From Argopecten irradians (taxonomy: Eukaryota > Mollusca > Bivalvia > Pectinida > Pectinidae), in assembly GCF_041381155.1 (NCBI RefSeq), contig NC_091135.1, forward strand, positions 67,297,067-67,361,066: a DNA stretch of 64,000 nt, in the 5' to 3' direction. Under the pieces are notes generated by a model. The model was not told the origin of the DNA and did not search any database. It worked only from the letters and a program-made list of their open reading frames with translations. Numbering within the stretch: position 1 is the first letter of the stretch; the number at the start of each line of letters is the position of its first letter. Of this stretch, positions 44,901-56,508 are shown one piece after another. The position numbers were made by a program, and so were the translations under genes.

Positions 44901-47900
44901 TCCCTCTACATTGTATTTCTAGAATAAAACCATCAATCGTTTATTCAGTGGATGTCTATTCTCGTCACGCAGAAATTCATCACTGATATCCTCGAATATG
45001 TACATTGATATTTTTCAATTTTTGAATTAGGATTAAAAGCAATGAATGATATCAAATATATCAAAATATTTGAAAAAGATCGGCAAAATAAGCAAGATGA
45101 ATAAACAACATCACTGAAGTAAATCTCGGTTTTATAACCTTATATAAAAACACACCAAATACGTCGTGATTGTAGGAAGTCGTTTTTCAGCTTTTATATA
45201 AAATATCTTTACCGTGCCAATTGAATATAAACTTTGAGTTTGAGAGCATCCGGTTATAAACAGTGTTGTGCATGACATGAAAACCAGAAATGATAAAATC
45301 ATAGATACTGTATATTTAGATACTTCTGTTAACATGGTATTGGTCCCGCAGCGATCGCCTCCCTTCCATAACAAACCAGACTTCAGTAATACAGATTCTA
45401 ATTCGATATCTAGTTTTATTTACCAGCTGTATGCATGATACCATGATATTGATATGCCACTCTTCTTGAAATTAACAAAACAGGCAAAGTAATATCATGT
45501 GGCATTATTGTAGTAATCAGATAAAACAATCAACAATTCATTACTTGTCGTAATATGATAATGAAACCTTTAACATATAAAAGATATAAGGCTTATTTAA
45601 TTTACTGTGTGACATTCGATCAAGTTTCGTTTTCGATGTAACTTCCATGAAATAACTTCACCTACTTAAAATATTTAAAGAAATGATGAAATTTTGTTTA
45701 CTTATTTTGTATTAAGTTGGTTATTTCTAATATATAATAACACGTACATGGGCGGCTAATAATATTCACAATAGATGATACTCCTTCGATTTATACATGG
45801 TAGAGGAAAATATACATGTCCAAAATTTTTTTGACGTACATGTCTAAAATGACGAACATGCCAGGACTTAGTAAATATGGCACTATATTAAAGAACGATA
45901 TATAATTGATCCGTTCACGTTTTTATAAATAACGCAAAGTACTGACATAAAATGGAAACTGTAATGTAAAATTTTAAATCATTAACTTTAGTGATGACAA
46001 TAAAAACACAAATGTTTTGTCTTGAAATTGAACAAGGAGAAATAAAATGTTGTGACCTGAAGGATCATCATCAACAGCACAATGAAAGCTACATGTACGT
46101 CAATTCAGGTGACTATTTCAACTGAGAGTGAAGGGCGATTAAACAAATAGACATAGCACATATCTTATTATTACTCCACTCAAAATATATCTCAAAAAAT
46201 CATGATAAAAAAATTAATGTTATCAGACAATATCCACATAAGACAAATAACTTTAATAACAAAAATAGGTTAACAATTAACAATTAATGAAAGTCTACAT
46301 ATGATCATAATCAAGTGTTTAGATTTGATATATTATTTAACACCTTATGCATTACTATACCCTAAACAATATTTCGTTTTTGATTGAAACAATGTTTCGA
46401 ATTAATAAATATTTATTCCTTTCTTTTCTGTTATCTCATTAGGAATATGTAGCTGAAAATACAATAATAATCTTGATCAAAGACTGCTGAAATAGCATCC
46501 AGTGGTATCACATCCGTAGTAAATTAGGGCAGCGTTTATCTGATGCTCGGACGTAAATCTAGAAACCTCAGAGCTGTCACAATAGTATGCAGAAAATGTC
46601 GATATTATGTCATTTAAGTTTACCGCATTCTTCATCGTATCAAATTTTGACGTAGAAAAACATTCTCATTAACCCAATAGAAAATAATCAATTGTTTATT
46701 CAAATTCCAACTTTAGCAAAATTTTATTTGCAGATAGAATTAAACGAAATTGACTGATGCAAATACCATGTGAGGACAAATATTACATGTTCGACTGATC
46801 TCCAAACCAAAGTTCTGTCATAACCATTATATCTCTCTATACGATTCCATTAGTAATGTGGATGACTTTATACACGAACCCATCATGTTTTCAAAATGAA
46901 ATGTTCGTAAACGATGGTCCGTCAGTACCTCGGCACGACATGTTTGGTATCCATAAATGGGAGGCATGTTAGATATGTCCCCTCGCGAGCACGGCTTTAA
47001 TATCTTTAATACATAAGGTATATCATTTATATCTACGAGATATTTCTATTTCCCATTATAAAACATACCACACTCTGATTAAATTAAACCTAATACACTA
47101 ACTCGGCGTCTAACAATACCCACTAGTCACGCAGATGCCGTTATTATCTAAACGATATCATATTGTCAGAGTTTCCAGGTAATCGGATGGAGCAGGGCGA
47201 ACCAAGCACGCCTCGGGCCATTATTGAACTACACATGAATATTTTATTGCTAATCGTTACCTCTGAGGAATTTCTTATTCAATTGATTATTATATCAATG
47301 CGATCTACGTACTTTTTTGTCTTTTCAACATCGGTTAGATCTTAAATTAATTTGGAATTTTATAAGACGTAGATTTTGGATCAAGTTCCGGTTGATCGTC
47401 TCAACATTGAAAGCAGAAACCAGAGACAAAGAGCTTTATGACCTATTAGGGGACGGGCACGTTTTCTTTGAAATATCTATAAAATATTGATATCCTGCGA
47501 GCACTTAAAAAGCAGGTGCCACGGCTACTCACATTTGCATTACTTCAAAAATAATACGTCTCGTAAAATGTAACATTTATTTTAAAGAAAATCATGCTCA
47601 CGACATGGAACGGACACATATCGTATTAAATCTGGCCATTATGTTTTTTTTCTCTTTCATTGACAAGGAAAAGCATCTCCGAATCCGTGTATGGTTACCG
47701 GGAACATGAGCAGACGACCTATCCCGTCATAAGATGCATTTCCAAATATGGAATTATGGGTGTTTGTTGTACATCAGCCCACTGGCATCATCTTGGCTCC
47801 GCTGACCAGCCATAATGGTCATCTAATGGTCATTTAGAATCTATAATTATCGTTCAAAGATTATACGCAATGCTTTAACTTAAGTGATTTAAATTGATAT

Positions 47901-48239
47901 TGTTTCATGTCCATACAAGTTGCAGCAAGTAACAGAGGAATTTTATGACACTATTTTCTGCAGTGTAGATCAATGTATGAAAGCAATGCGTATTTCTGAG
48001 TCTGAAATACAATAGGTCTCCTTACATTACTGTTTTCAGCTATATGATCTAAATGACAATGACCTAATGTGAAGAATGAGATTGTGCCATTTAGACAGGT
48101 TAATTTTGTATTCATTGTACATTTTGTTGTTCTAAAGTCAGATTAAAACAAAATCCATAAATCAAGTAACATCCAGGTTTTGGACAAAAACTGATATATG
48201 TTTCTAATTCTTAATGATTCTTAATGATGTTTTCCAGCA
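41954..48239. other. AT-rich intergenic stretch
   Basis: No supported gene, RNA or clear mobile element in about 6.3 kb apart from the weak minus-strand candidate at 45185-45335. Confidence 0.45.
45185..45335 (-). CDS. weak N-terminal exon candidate with hydrophobic segment
   Basis: The minus-strand frame from ATG at 45335 begins MLTEVSKYTVSMILSFLVFM and continues SCTTLFITGCSQTQS, a plausible signal peptide or membrane segment. A donor-like ACG|GTAAAG lies near 45213; without splicing the frame runs on to a TAA near 45132. No partner exon or family is recognised. Confidence 0.15.
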
Positions 48240-49210
48240 CAGGCTCCTTATAGATCCTCTTTGCTGGACTCGTAATATTTTTAGTTACATATTATGATTA
48301 TAGTCACTTCCTAGCTGATATTCTCTTTATAGTTATTGTATTTGATTTCCTGTTCGTTCCAGTGATTGTCCAATCTGTTTTTGAAGGTGTCCAATGTCTT
48401 AGATGTAACGACATGGTCTGGTAGGTTGTTCCATATTGAAGCAATCCTAACGGAGAATGAGTTCTTCCTGATCAATGTTTTAGTATGCTGGGGGAATATT
48501 TTCAGCGAGTTTGTCCTAGTGCTAGACCTCTCTGATGTGTCGGACCACATCCTTATGAACTGGGTTGCTCCTTTGTCGTATTTCCCTGTAACTGCCTTGT
48601 AGGTTTCTATCATGTCACCTCGTACACGTCTGTAACTCAGGGTTGGGAGTTTTAACTTCTTAAGCCTCTCAGGATAAGATAGGTTATCCATTCCCGGTAG
48701 TTGTTTAGTCGCCTTTCTTTGTACTCCTTCCAACTGTTCAATGTGTTTCATTTTATATGGTCTCCAGACAACACTTGCATATTCCAGATGGGTTCTTACC
48801 AAAGATTTGTAAAGTGGAATAAATAGTTTAGAATCTAGGAACTTAAATGTTCTTCTGATCATACCGAAAATTGAAGTTGCTTTTGTACTTTTTCGCTAAT
48901 GTGTTTGTCAAATGTAAGCTCTTTATCAAATATGTCCACTTCTTCTAATGTTGTATTATTAAGCACATATCCAGTGTTCCCTCCAGTGTGTTTCCCGACG
49001 TGTAGTGACTTGCACTTGTCCTCGTTGAATTCGAGTAGCCAAGTCTCACTCCAATGTGTGAGTTGCAGCAAATCTTCTTGTATTGACTTTTTGCTTTCTT
49101 GTGAGTTAATTATCTGGAATAGTTTTGTGTCGTCCGCAATAAGTAAACAGTTGACTTAATGTATAAAAAATAAAATGTTCAGACAGAGGTCCCTCAGCGC
49201 ATGACTGTTG
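48240..49210 (-). mobile_element. 5'-truncated LINE (non-LTR retrotransposon), RT C-terminal part
   Basis: On the minus strand the translation passes IADDTKLFQ (49116-49142, the reverse transcriptase FADD box with I for F), then WLLEFNEDKCKSLHVGK, FDKHISEKVQK and, in a second register, MIRRTFKFLDSKLFIPLYKS (from 48862), TRTNSL and IWNNLPDHVV near its end. This order (FADDTK, W..NxDKC, H..EK, IRR.F, P.YKxLVRxHLEY, ERLKKL) is typical of the RT thumb and C-terminal region of jockey/CR1-type LINEs. One base appears lost near 48885, shifting register just before MIRR, and the segment above IADD is also disrupted. Everything 5' of that is gone. The 3' end has two short repeats of TTCTTAATGA, as in CR1/L2 tails. 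A dead copy. Confidence 0.85.
48311..48862 (-). pseudogene. LINE ORF2 C-terminal frame, 183 aa
   Basis: The longest intact frame of the LINE remnant. It begins at MIRRTFKFLD by the accident of a frameshift and ends KYNNYKENIS. Key blocks are LVRTHLEYASVVWRPY, LEGVQRKATKQLPGM, YPERLKKLKLPTLSYRRVRG and SVRIASIWNNLPDHVV. This domain lies after the catalytic palm and has no known activity alone. Confidence 0.8.
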
Positions 49211-49631
49211 TTTATCATGTTTATCAAATTCGAAAGCTAGTGTCTTTTTTAAAATTTGAAAATTATATAACGAGAGTTTAATAATAAACATTATAAATAA
49301 CAGTCATACACTTTAACTCTATATTTGTTTCTTGTTGACGTTCAGGGAAACTTACACCATATATGCAATGCGTCCTAATAACTTCTGACATACAATACAG
49401 TTACGTAGAGAGCCAATATGTTATTGTTTAATACTTTAAATAAACAATTACTTGCCATACAGTAAATGCAATGCAATTTAAAAGAAAATGCGCGATGGAA
49501 ATGAGTCACGTAGTAAGCTAGAAACCAATCAGAATCAAGAGAGGTAGCATTCGACCAATGATAATCTCTCTCAGTGACATCCCTTATTCAATCCTACAAG
49601 TAGGATTCAGGTCAAACCTTTTAATTGATTT
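49211..49631. other. intergenic stretch
   Basis: Nothing recognised. Confidence 0.4.
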
Positions 49632-49760
49632 TGTTTAGGTTATTAGATTAACATCCTATTAATATACAATGTCATTTAAGGACGACCTCCTATGTGCGCA
49701 ATGTGTTGTGGTGTGTGGGTGTGGGTCGCATTCATGTCAACGAGCAAACTCAAAAAGGCG
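49632..49760 (-). mobile_element. degenerate R500 3' fragment
   Basis: TAACATCCTATTAATATACA, AAGGACGACCTCCTATG and GTCAACGAGCAAACTC align with R500 in inverse orientation, with an internal gap. Confidence 0.45.
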
Positions 49761-50110
49761 GTACTCTCAAAGTGTCAAAAAAGATAATAAAACCTAAATC
49801 TAATTGTTCATATTATTTTACTTGTATTCATTTTATTATAGAGCAATTGAGCAATAAAATATATTTAATCTATGTGTTAAGGTTCAATGTAGCAGTTGCT
49901 ACACTAATAATATGATGCCTAAATCCAAAAGCGTCTTACTCACGGGATGTATTCAGACAAATGTCAATCGTCACCAAGAAACGACGAGACACATATAACA
50001 TGACATAAAAGGTTAAAACCTGAGCACAAATGCTGAGGTTGTCAACCCTCGTGGTAATATGCTTCAAGCTATCTTACCTCGGTCCAAATATACCCATGAT
50101 AGTTTGCGTC

Positions 50111-50144
50111 ACGTACCCTAAAGTTCGTCGACTTTAGGGTACGT
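50111..50144. repeat. perfect 14-bp hairpin
   Basis: ACGTACCCTAAAGT (50111-50124) is followed after TCGTCG by its exact complement (50131-50144). No T run follows, so a terminator reading is unlikely; no element edges are visible. Confidence 0.85.
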
Positions 50145-50621
50145 AGCGATCTTGGTCCTTCTTTTTCCTAGATGCTTGCTTCTTGGGATGTTTCATAATA
50201 TAGAAGGAAATAGTCATTTGACAATAATTGAAATCAACATCAGGTCAAGTGATTGCTATATAGTCTTTTTGTGGGATAAAAAGCGTATTTTCGGGTTACT
50301 TTGCAGCACGATTGATGTATTGAGGAAGACAACAAAAAATGTTTCTCGTTGATCAAACGTCATTCAGTTTACATAACGCACAAATACATTTGTTACAGCG
50401 AGATTTAATTTGTTCAAACAAACAGTGTGTCTTATAATGTAAAGCTCATCTCATTTCTAGACTGTTCCTCTAAAGCTTTTCTTATCTTCATATTACGTAT
50501 ATCAAGAGAAATCTTCATTACAAAGAATAAGGAACAACTAATTTGCTTGTTGCCAGCATCTATCAACAAAAATTGTATACTGCATTGAAATAACACTAAT
50601 ATGACAAATGTCCCGCCGTCA

Positions 50622-50702
50622 CATGGAGACATAACACGAACATACCACAAAACCCTAAATAACGCACGCACTTCACACCCACAGTCCGTCCTGGAATGAC
50701 AA
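50622..50702 (+). mobile_element. degenerate R500 3' fragment
   Basis: GACATAACACGAACATACCA, ACGCACGCACTTCACACCC and CCGTCCTGGAATGAC match the 3' third of R500. Confidence 0.45.
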
Positions 50703-52113
50703 CATTTTCAAAACGGTGATGAGACAATATTAATCAACAACTCAACTATTGGTAAAGCGTAAACATATGCAAAATAAACAGCGAAACAGCATCTCTATTA
50801 ATTTGAACGATATCTTTTGATTACATATAACTCTAATTTGAAGAATTCTGTTATCCGAGGCAATTGTTCACAATAATTACTCAGTATCATTAATTTTGAA
50901 ATGGTCCAATAGGTTTTTACCGCGATCGGCACAATTTCCATCTACCTAAGCATATGTATATATAAAAATACAATGTACAACAAAATCTTCCCATTCCGTT
51001 CGACAATAATAATTGATGAAAATTATTTCATCAATAAATTATCATTTCACAAACGCTGTATGTCGACTCAGTTGTCTAGAGATGGGTATGAGGTACTTTT
51101 TTACATTTATCAAAGTTATGTGAAGAGAGTAACGTCTTTATGAAGTCGATTTTATCCTAGACAATGTGTACTTTCAAGAAATCGAAAGCAATAAATAACC
51201 CAGATACTTTTGTTCTAGGGAAGAACATCCATTTTAACGATTGATATTATTTTTGTCTCTGCATATCAGAAAATAAAGTAGAGCGTTTTAAGTGTTTTGG
51301 TCTTTTAATTTGCCTCCACTTAGCTGAGAGGGAAATGTGTAATCAAAATGGATGCGATATGTTTGTGAATGTCGGGTCTAAGGACCGTTTGGTTGATTAC
51401 AAGTTTTCAGATCGATTAAGTATCTACGTTAATATTATCAATATTCATTTGATTGGCTGAGGAGCCTCTCTACCAATTACTGAAAACAAGACGGATATTA
51501 GGTCAGGTTACAACAAAATAACATTGATTGCCCTTTTCCTTAATTTTAAACCAACAATAAAAGTCTGGTTCGCTGGCTATAGATAACATTAAAGCTAGTT
51601 ACAGATATATCGGGAGAAAAATGAATTAAAATAATAGCTCATCGTTCCTTCGCATAACCTTGTATTCCATATCCAACAGGACAATTCCATTACGGCTCTC
51701 AAAGATTTTTATTAAACTTCCCCAATAAAAGTTGTCACTTTAATGATTGTCATAATATTAGACCGAAATTAGCTGCAATGTTGACAGTTATATGCCAGGA
51801 GGGCGATGTAGGTGAGCCCTCGCCTTCCTGTAGGCGCAAATATTAAGGGCCGCCAGTTACACAATCGTCAGGTCTGGATGTCAACCTTTTAAGCAGCTTC
51901 CTTCCGGTTCTGATAGAGCGATACTGGCTTCAAAGCGTCCCTGGGATGCAGACATCATATGACAGAAATGTATGGGCACTAAGCGTGTACAAAATATATC
52001 GTTAATACTCCTTGTATAGATATGGTTAGTTGGTGATGCTGAAACCCGCTCGTGATATTGTAATCGATCTCTGATCAATATCAATCACTCATACAAAGAT
52101 TGGCTTTTAAATT
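50703..52113. other. AT-rich intergenic stretch
   Basis: Includes a near-perfect hairpin at 51797-51831 (CAGGAGGGCGA with TCGCCTTCCTG) and a minus-strand frame of 67 codons (51881-52084) with no ATG at its start; neither is called as a gene. Confidence 0.35.
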
Positions 52114-52338
52114 TTAGCTCCATTCAGAGCCAAAGTGTCCATAAACAGGAAGGCAAAGATGGCGGTTTGGGAGATCGCGACCTCCGATCGTCTCTATGAC
52201 GCCGATTTCTCCTTGTAGTAGCAATTTTAATGTAAGGGATATTTTTCCATGGTACACTTTTTGTTTCCTGTCGCAATTATTACAACTATGCACGACCTGA
52301 TACAAAGACTTGTTTCTTTGAAGGCGGAGTGGCTTCAT
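52114..52338 (-). CDS. hypothetical small ORF, 74 aa
   Basis: A true ATG frame beginning MKPLRLQRNKSLYQVVHSCN and ending ..VYGHFGSEWS. It has a basic start, an SCNNC cysteine pair and a mixed, protein-like C-terminal half (GEIGVIETIGGRDLPN). No domain is recognised. A plus-strand frame overlaps much of it. It could be an exon or chance. Confidence 0.22.
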   Translation of the reverse strand: MKPLRLQRNKSLYQVVHSCNNCDRKQKVYHGKISLTLKLLLQGEIGVIETIGGRDLPNRHLCLPVYGHFGSEWS

Positions 52339-54595
52339 AGCTTACAACATATTTACGGTTTTGATATCAATCTAATGTCGAGGACCGAATGCATGATAAC
52401 AGCGACTACGACGGCAGGCCTAAGTATAAAACGTTGTCCAACAACATCATAAACGGACTAATATCTTACAAGATTTTAAATTTCAAAAGAAAGTATTAAA
52501 ATTAATCCTTGCATATAACAGTATGACATGAATTAGCTTCCGAGGTACAATGTCTTGATCGCAAGACGAGATATGTCAAACTCAAAACACGGAAATCGCG
52601 AAAGTCCTTCACTGTCTCTACACCAGGGTTTGGAGACGTTCATTTAGGTGTCTCTTTATCTCCGACAATAACACGGAAAGTACACGTGCTTTACATGCTG
52701 CGAGCAGTATGTTTATATATGCAATAACTAACTTTCCATGGTCTGACAGGTTAGAGCGTTCACGAGCACGTGTTTAATAGGAAAAAGGTTTTAATATTAG
52801 CTATAAAGGAGATGAGAAATTAATTATCATGCTCTAATAAAGTGTAACAATATACTGACTTGATACTCCACGTATCATCTTAAAGGATAGAAGCACGTGT
52901 ATCATCAATAAACAGGCCAGTAGCACGTGTGTGTATATGCAATTAATGTAGGAAGAATATTCTTCTATTGGACAAAAAATAGATAATTACATGGATCATT
53001 ACATGTATGACATCCATCAAATGGCCCTCCTTGAGACCGCACGGTACTCGGTCTTTGATATATACTATAAAACCTACATTTATAGAGGGATGGTTTCAAT
53101 TATAAGATAAAGGAATCATGGAAAACATAAAAAGGCTTAATCATTCCACAAACAACAATTAATTAATGATATTGTATAACCACAAAGTACAAGTAATTAA
53201 TTTTATATGTCAACCGTGAAGTAATAACAAAATCTACAGTTTACAACTCTACGTCTCTTAACTAATCAAGTCAAAGTAAAACATACCTGAGCGTCGACCC
53301 TGAAATGACGTCAGACTAATAATAACATATATATCTGTGTACTTATGGCATGCTACAATGTAAGCTGTTTTTGTATTGAGGTTTGAAGCATTCTTTCGAT
53401 GCTGGTCCATGTTCATGTCTTAGTTTATTACATACAAAACTTGTTTAAATATCCCGTGTAACAAGATTAGATCTGAATCCAATTAGTTTATGTTTTCGTT
53501 ACGTAATATACGCAAATAAAATGGCTTTAATTCAATCTTTGCAAAAACACATGTACATATCATTTTCATCTTTAGTGCCACATGTGCGGATAATCTGCTG
53601 GGGCTTGTCGAGCACACATGAGTGATTGGGATTGGTCAATACGATTCCACTTTATAGGATGTCGTAACCGCCTATATGGAAGATAGTTCCGAGTCTTGGT
53701 AATTCAGATAAACATATCTCTATATCTCAATGGTATGGGTCATCACCATTCCTACTCCAAATCATATATATTACACATAGAATTAACATTGGTCAGTCCA
53801 TGGAAACTTTCCAGGTAGCAGTCCATCACAGTACACTTCATCTAAAAAAGATCAACAGAACGACACGTGTCATAAAATATTTAATATATTTTTTTTCGAA
53901 TTAAAAACAACGTAGGTAAAAAAAACCAAATATGTAGACTTTAACATTACTCACCTGACAAAGTTATCTGTTTAAACTATTGTTTTCTCCACACATATTT
54001 CGCAAAGGTACTAGCACTCCTCCGACAAAAAAAAAACACGTGTGTTTGTTGTTTTCCCTACGACTACCGTAATGAGAGTTATCCTCTTCCAGTTTAAGAG
54101 TTATGCTCCTTTGTAAGGTAACAATACACTATTCATCAACTATATTTTTTCTCGATTTGCTTTATTATTTTCATAGACGAATTCTTTATAAAACTACTAT
54201 AAAAGCCAAATTTTATGTATTATATACATGTTCCATTGTATATTTCATTCACAATTTGTTTGAGTTATGTCCCTTAAAAATCGTTGATTAAATATCCAAA
54301 ATCACTTTTTTTGCATTGATACAAACTTTTAATTCATATATTCATATACTTCAACTATATTACAATACGTTTGATAAGAATAATCTTTGAAGGGAATTAC
54401 TGGTGACAAATTGATGAAAATATGATGATTATACAATATTGATATACCACTCAATACATGTTCATGTGTATGTATATATTGTACAATGTTTTCTGAAATA
54501 CAACTTTTTTTGGAAAAAACCCAACATTGGTCAGTTGTATGTTAGCATTTAAAATTGCAGTGATTTATTTGTAAATTTAAGATAATTATGTATGG
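52339..54595. other. AT-rich intergenic stretch
   Basis: Nothing supported in about 2.2 kb. Confidence 0.45.
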
Positions 54596-54893
54596 TTTTT
54601 TTAAAAGTGACGCTAGTACGTTGACGTTTTTTTAAAGTGACGCTAGTACGTTGACGTTTTTTAAAATGACGCTAGTACGTTGACGATTTTTTTAAAGTGA
54701 CGCTAGTACGTTTACGTTTTTTTAAAGTGACGCTAGTACGTTGACGTTTTTTAAAGTGACGCTAGTACGTTGAAGTTTTTTAAAGTGACGCTAGTACGTT
54801 GACGATTTTTTTAAAGTGACGCTAGTACGTTTACGTTTTTTAAAGTGACGCTAGTACGTTGACGTTTTTTTAAAGTGACGCTAGTACGTTGAC
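54596..54893 (+). repeat. ~30-bp tandem repeat, ten units
   Basis: Ten units of TGACGCTAGTACGTTGACG plus a T5-7 AAAG spacer, 29-31 bp each, length varying in the T run. Units 3-4-5 and 7-8-9 share the same variant series (GACGATTT, GTTTACG, GTTGACG), showing a block of several units was duplicated. Each unit has TGACG and TACGT cores that resemble CRE half-sites. Confidence 0.9.
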
Positions 54894-54982
54894 GTTGAAG
54901 TATCCAACTGAAATATAGATACTTGATGCGATCAATTATATACTTACCGTAATATGTGTCGGAAAGCATCCAAACAGTTGTA

Positions 54983-55164
54983 TGGGCCACAGTGGCCAAG
55001 TAGTTAAAATGTCCTGCCATAATACCACAATACTTCCACCTCTGGGTAACGAGTAAGAATCCCATGTGAGGCAGTTACCAGGTAATGACCGCTGGTACAC
55101 TCCGTCTTTCCTCCACCAACAAACCTTGTAGCTCCTTAAATGACCCTGGCTGTTTATAGGATGT
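54983..55164 (+). mobile_element. tRNA-headed SINE
   Basis: The head GGGCCACAGTGGCCAAGTAG, TTAAAATG and GGGTAACGAGTAAGAATCCC is a diverged A-box/B-box unit of the long-variable-arm (Leu/Ser) tRNA type. The body has TGAGGCAGTTACCAGGTAAT, GACCGCTGGTACACTCCG and CTTTCCTCCACC. The 3' end is TCCTTAAATGACCCTGGCTG followed by TTTATAGGATG, closely matching the 3' end of R500. The B box is degraded, so the copy is probably silent. Shared 3' ends suggest mobilisation by the same LINE. Confidence 0.75.
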
Positions 55165-55927
55165 CTGCTGTATTTCTGCAACTAGGGCATTTAAAAGGGC
55201 CTTGTGATTCGTTCTAAATGAATATCATGACATGTGAGATTTTTTCGATTTTTAACAATATTACCCGAAACTACATTTGAAAATGTATCATTTTGTATAA
55301 ATAAAACTAATTTCAGGAAATATACAAACCAATGTATAGAGTAATTGTCATTCAGATACGAGACGTCTTGCATATACAACAGCCTCCCAAATAAACAGCG
55401 GAAGGTAAATAACGACTCACGTGAGGTTCGGAGGCTCCTACATACTTAGTATGTGGGATGACCCAACTGTAAGAGCAACATTTGTTCACCTAATCCACGG
55501 TGGTGTATTTGTTTAATTCTGATTTTTATTTGATTTTTGCACTAGTGTGTGCATTTTGAATCTAGCTACAAGAAACTGATAAAGTTTCTACCCTATGGTA
55601 TAATATGGCTAATTGCTTATATGTATCAAATATTCCGCTTTCTTTCTGCTGTTTTTACATTATTTGTATAAATTTAACATTAAGTTTAATTCTGTTAATT
55701 AGTGGTTTTGCTATAATAAGGACACATTAAACGCAATGGTGTTTTAGATCTCTATTTAGTAACACTTGTATCTATGTATCGGAGTTCAATAATAAATATA
55801 ATGTTTTATTACGTTCAGGACGAGTTACCTCTTTGCTTATGTAATCAATCACATTGTATTGTTTACTGTATGCTGTAATATGTGGAAATAGTTTTCGTTG
55901 CATATAAACATCTTTTTCTTACAATTG
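55165..55927. other. 3' flank of the candidate gene
   Basis: A minus-strand AATAAA (55804-55809) lies about 120 nt past the stop of the candidate gene and could serve as its poly(A) signal. Otherwise AT-rich with nothing seen. Confidence 0.35.
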
Positions 55928-56082
55928 TTATGTCAAAATAACATATTCGACGATACATATAGCTTTTTGTATGTTATATTGCACATTATGATAACATCCA
56001 TTGTATAGTATTTGAAATGTTGGTGCAAGTCGCCTGCCGGTATCAGTACTTTTGATCCCCCTTGGTATTAAGTGAGCAAGTT
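55928..56082 (-). CDS. candidate last coding exon, unidentified gene
   Basis: The acceptor CCGTTTTGTTTTTCTAG has an excellent pyrimidine tract. The exon enters in phase 1, so the G left by the upstream exon plus AA gives Glu, and the frame continues LAHLIPRGIKSTDTGRRLAP to TAA at 55928. It ends ..KAICIVEYVILT. The intron to the upstream exon is 56083-56337 (255 nt, GT-AG). Phase match, strong sites and a downstream AATAAA make this the best host-gene candidate in the window. No domain is recognised. Confidence 0.4.
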
Positions 56083-56337
56083 CTAGAAAAACAAAACGGT
56101 TGCTATACAACGATTCATTACGTTTAGCAATCATGCGATATGGCAAGTACATTGTAGTTGTATTTACAAACGGTTAACAGTATTTCGCAGATGACACACG
56201 AAACAGTGGTTTATATGATTTTCTTTTTATGACAAACAATAGTTTACGATGTACTTTTCCTGAACGTGATATAACCACTCCTTTGAAGAAATCTTGTAAT
56301 TGAAACTTTACGCTTACATGCCATAAGACTCGCTTAC

Positions 56338-56508
56338 CAAACAGAAAACACATTTCTGTTGACGTCACGTTTGGCTCTGTGTTTTGGTCGTTTCTCTGCC
56401 CACTGTCCAGCGTGTAATGAACTCTTCTTTGTTCTAACGCCAAGAGAATGTTCCCTCCAAGGAAAGTCTCGCTATAATCCCCCATAGCAGAGCGATTAAT
56501 TGCTAATC
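56338..56508 (-). CDS. candidate penultimate coding exon, unidentified gene
   Basis: A 171-nt exon (57 codons, phase 1 at both ends) lies between acceptor GGCTAATTGTATTTCCAG and donor GTTTG|GTAAGCGAG. The translation includes SAMGDYSETFLGGNILLALE, QRRVHYTLDSGQ and NVTSTEMCFLFG. NVT is a possible N-glycosylation site. TEMC weakly recalls the D/E-EMC copper-ligand segment of the PHM/DBH monooxygenase C-terminal domain, and G-N-I-L-L-A lies before it as in that fold, but spacing differs and I do not assign the family. Symmetric phase-1 exons are common in extracellular proteins. No further upstream exon was found. Confidence 0.42.
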
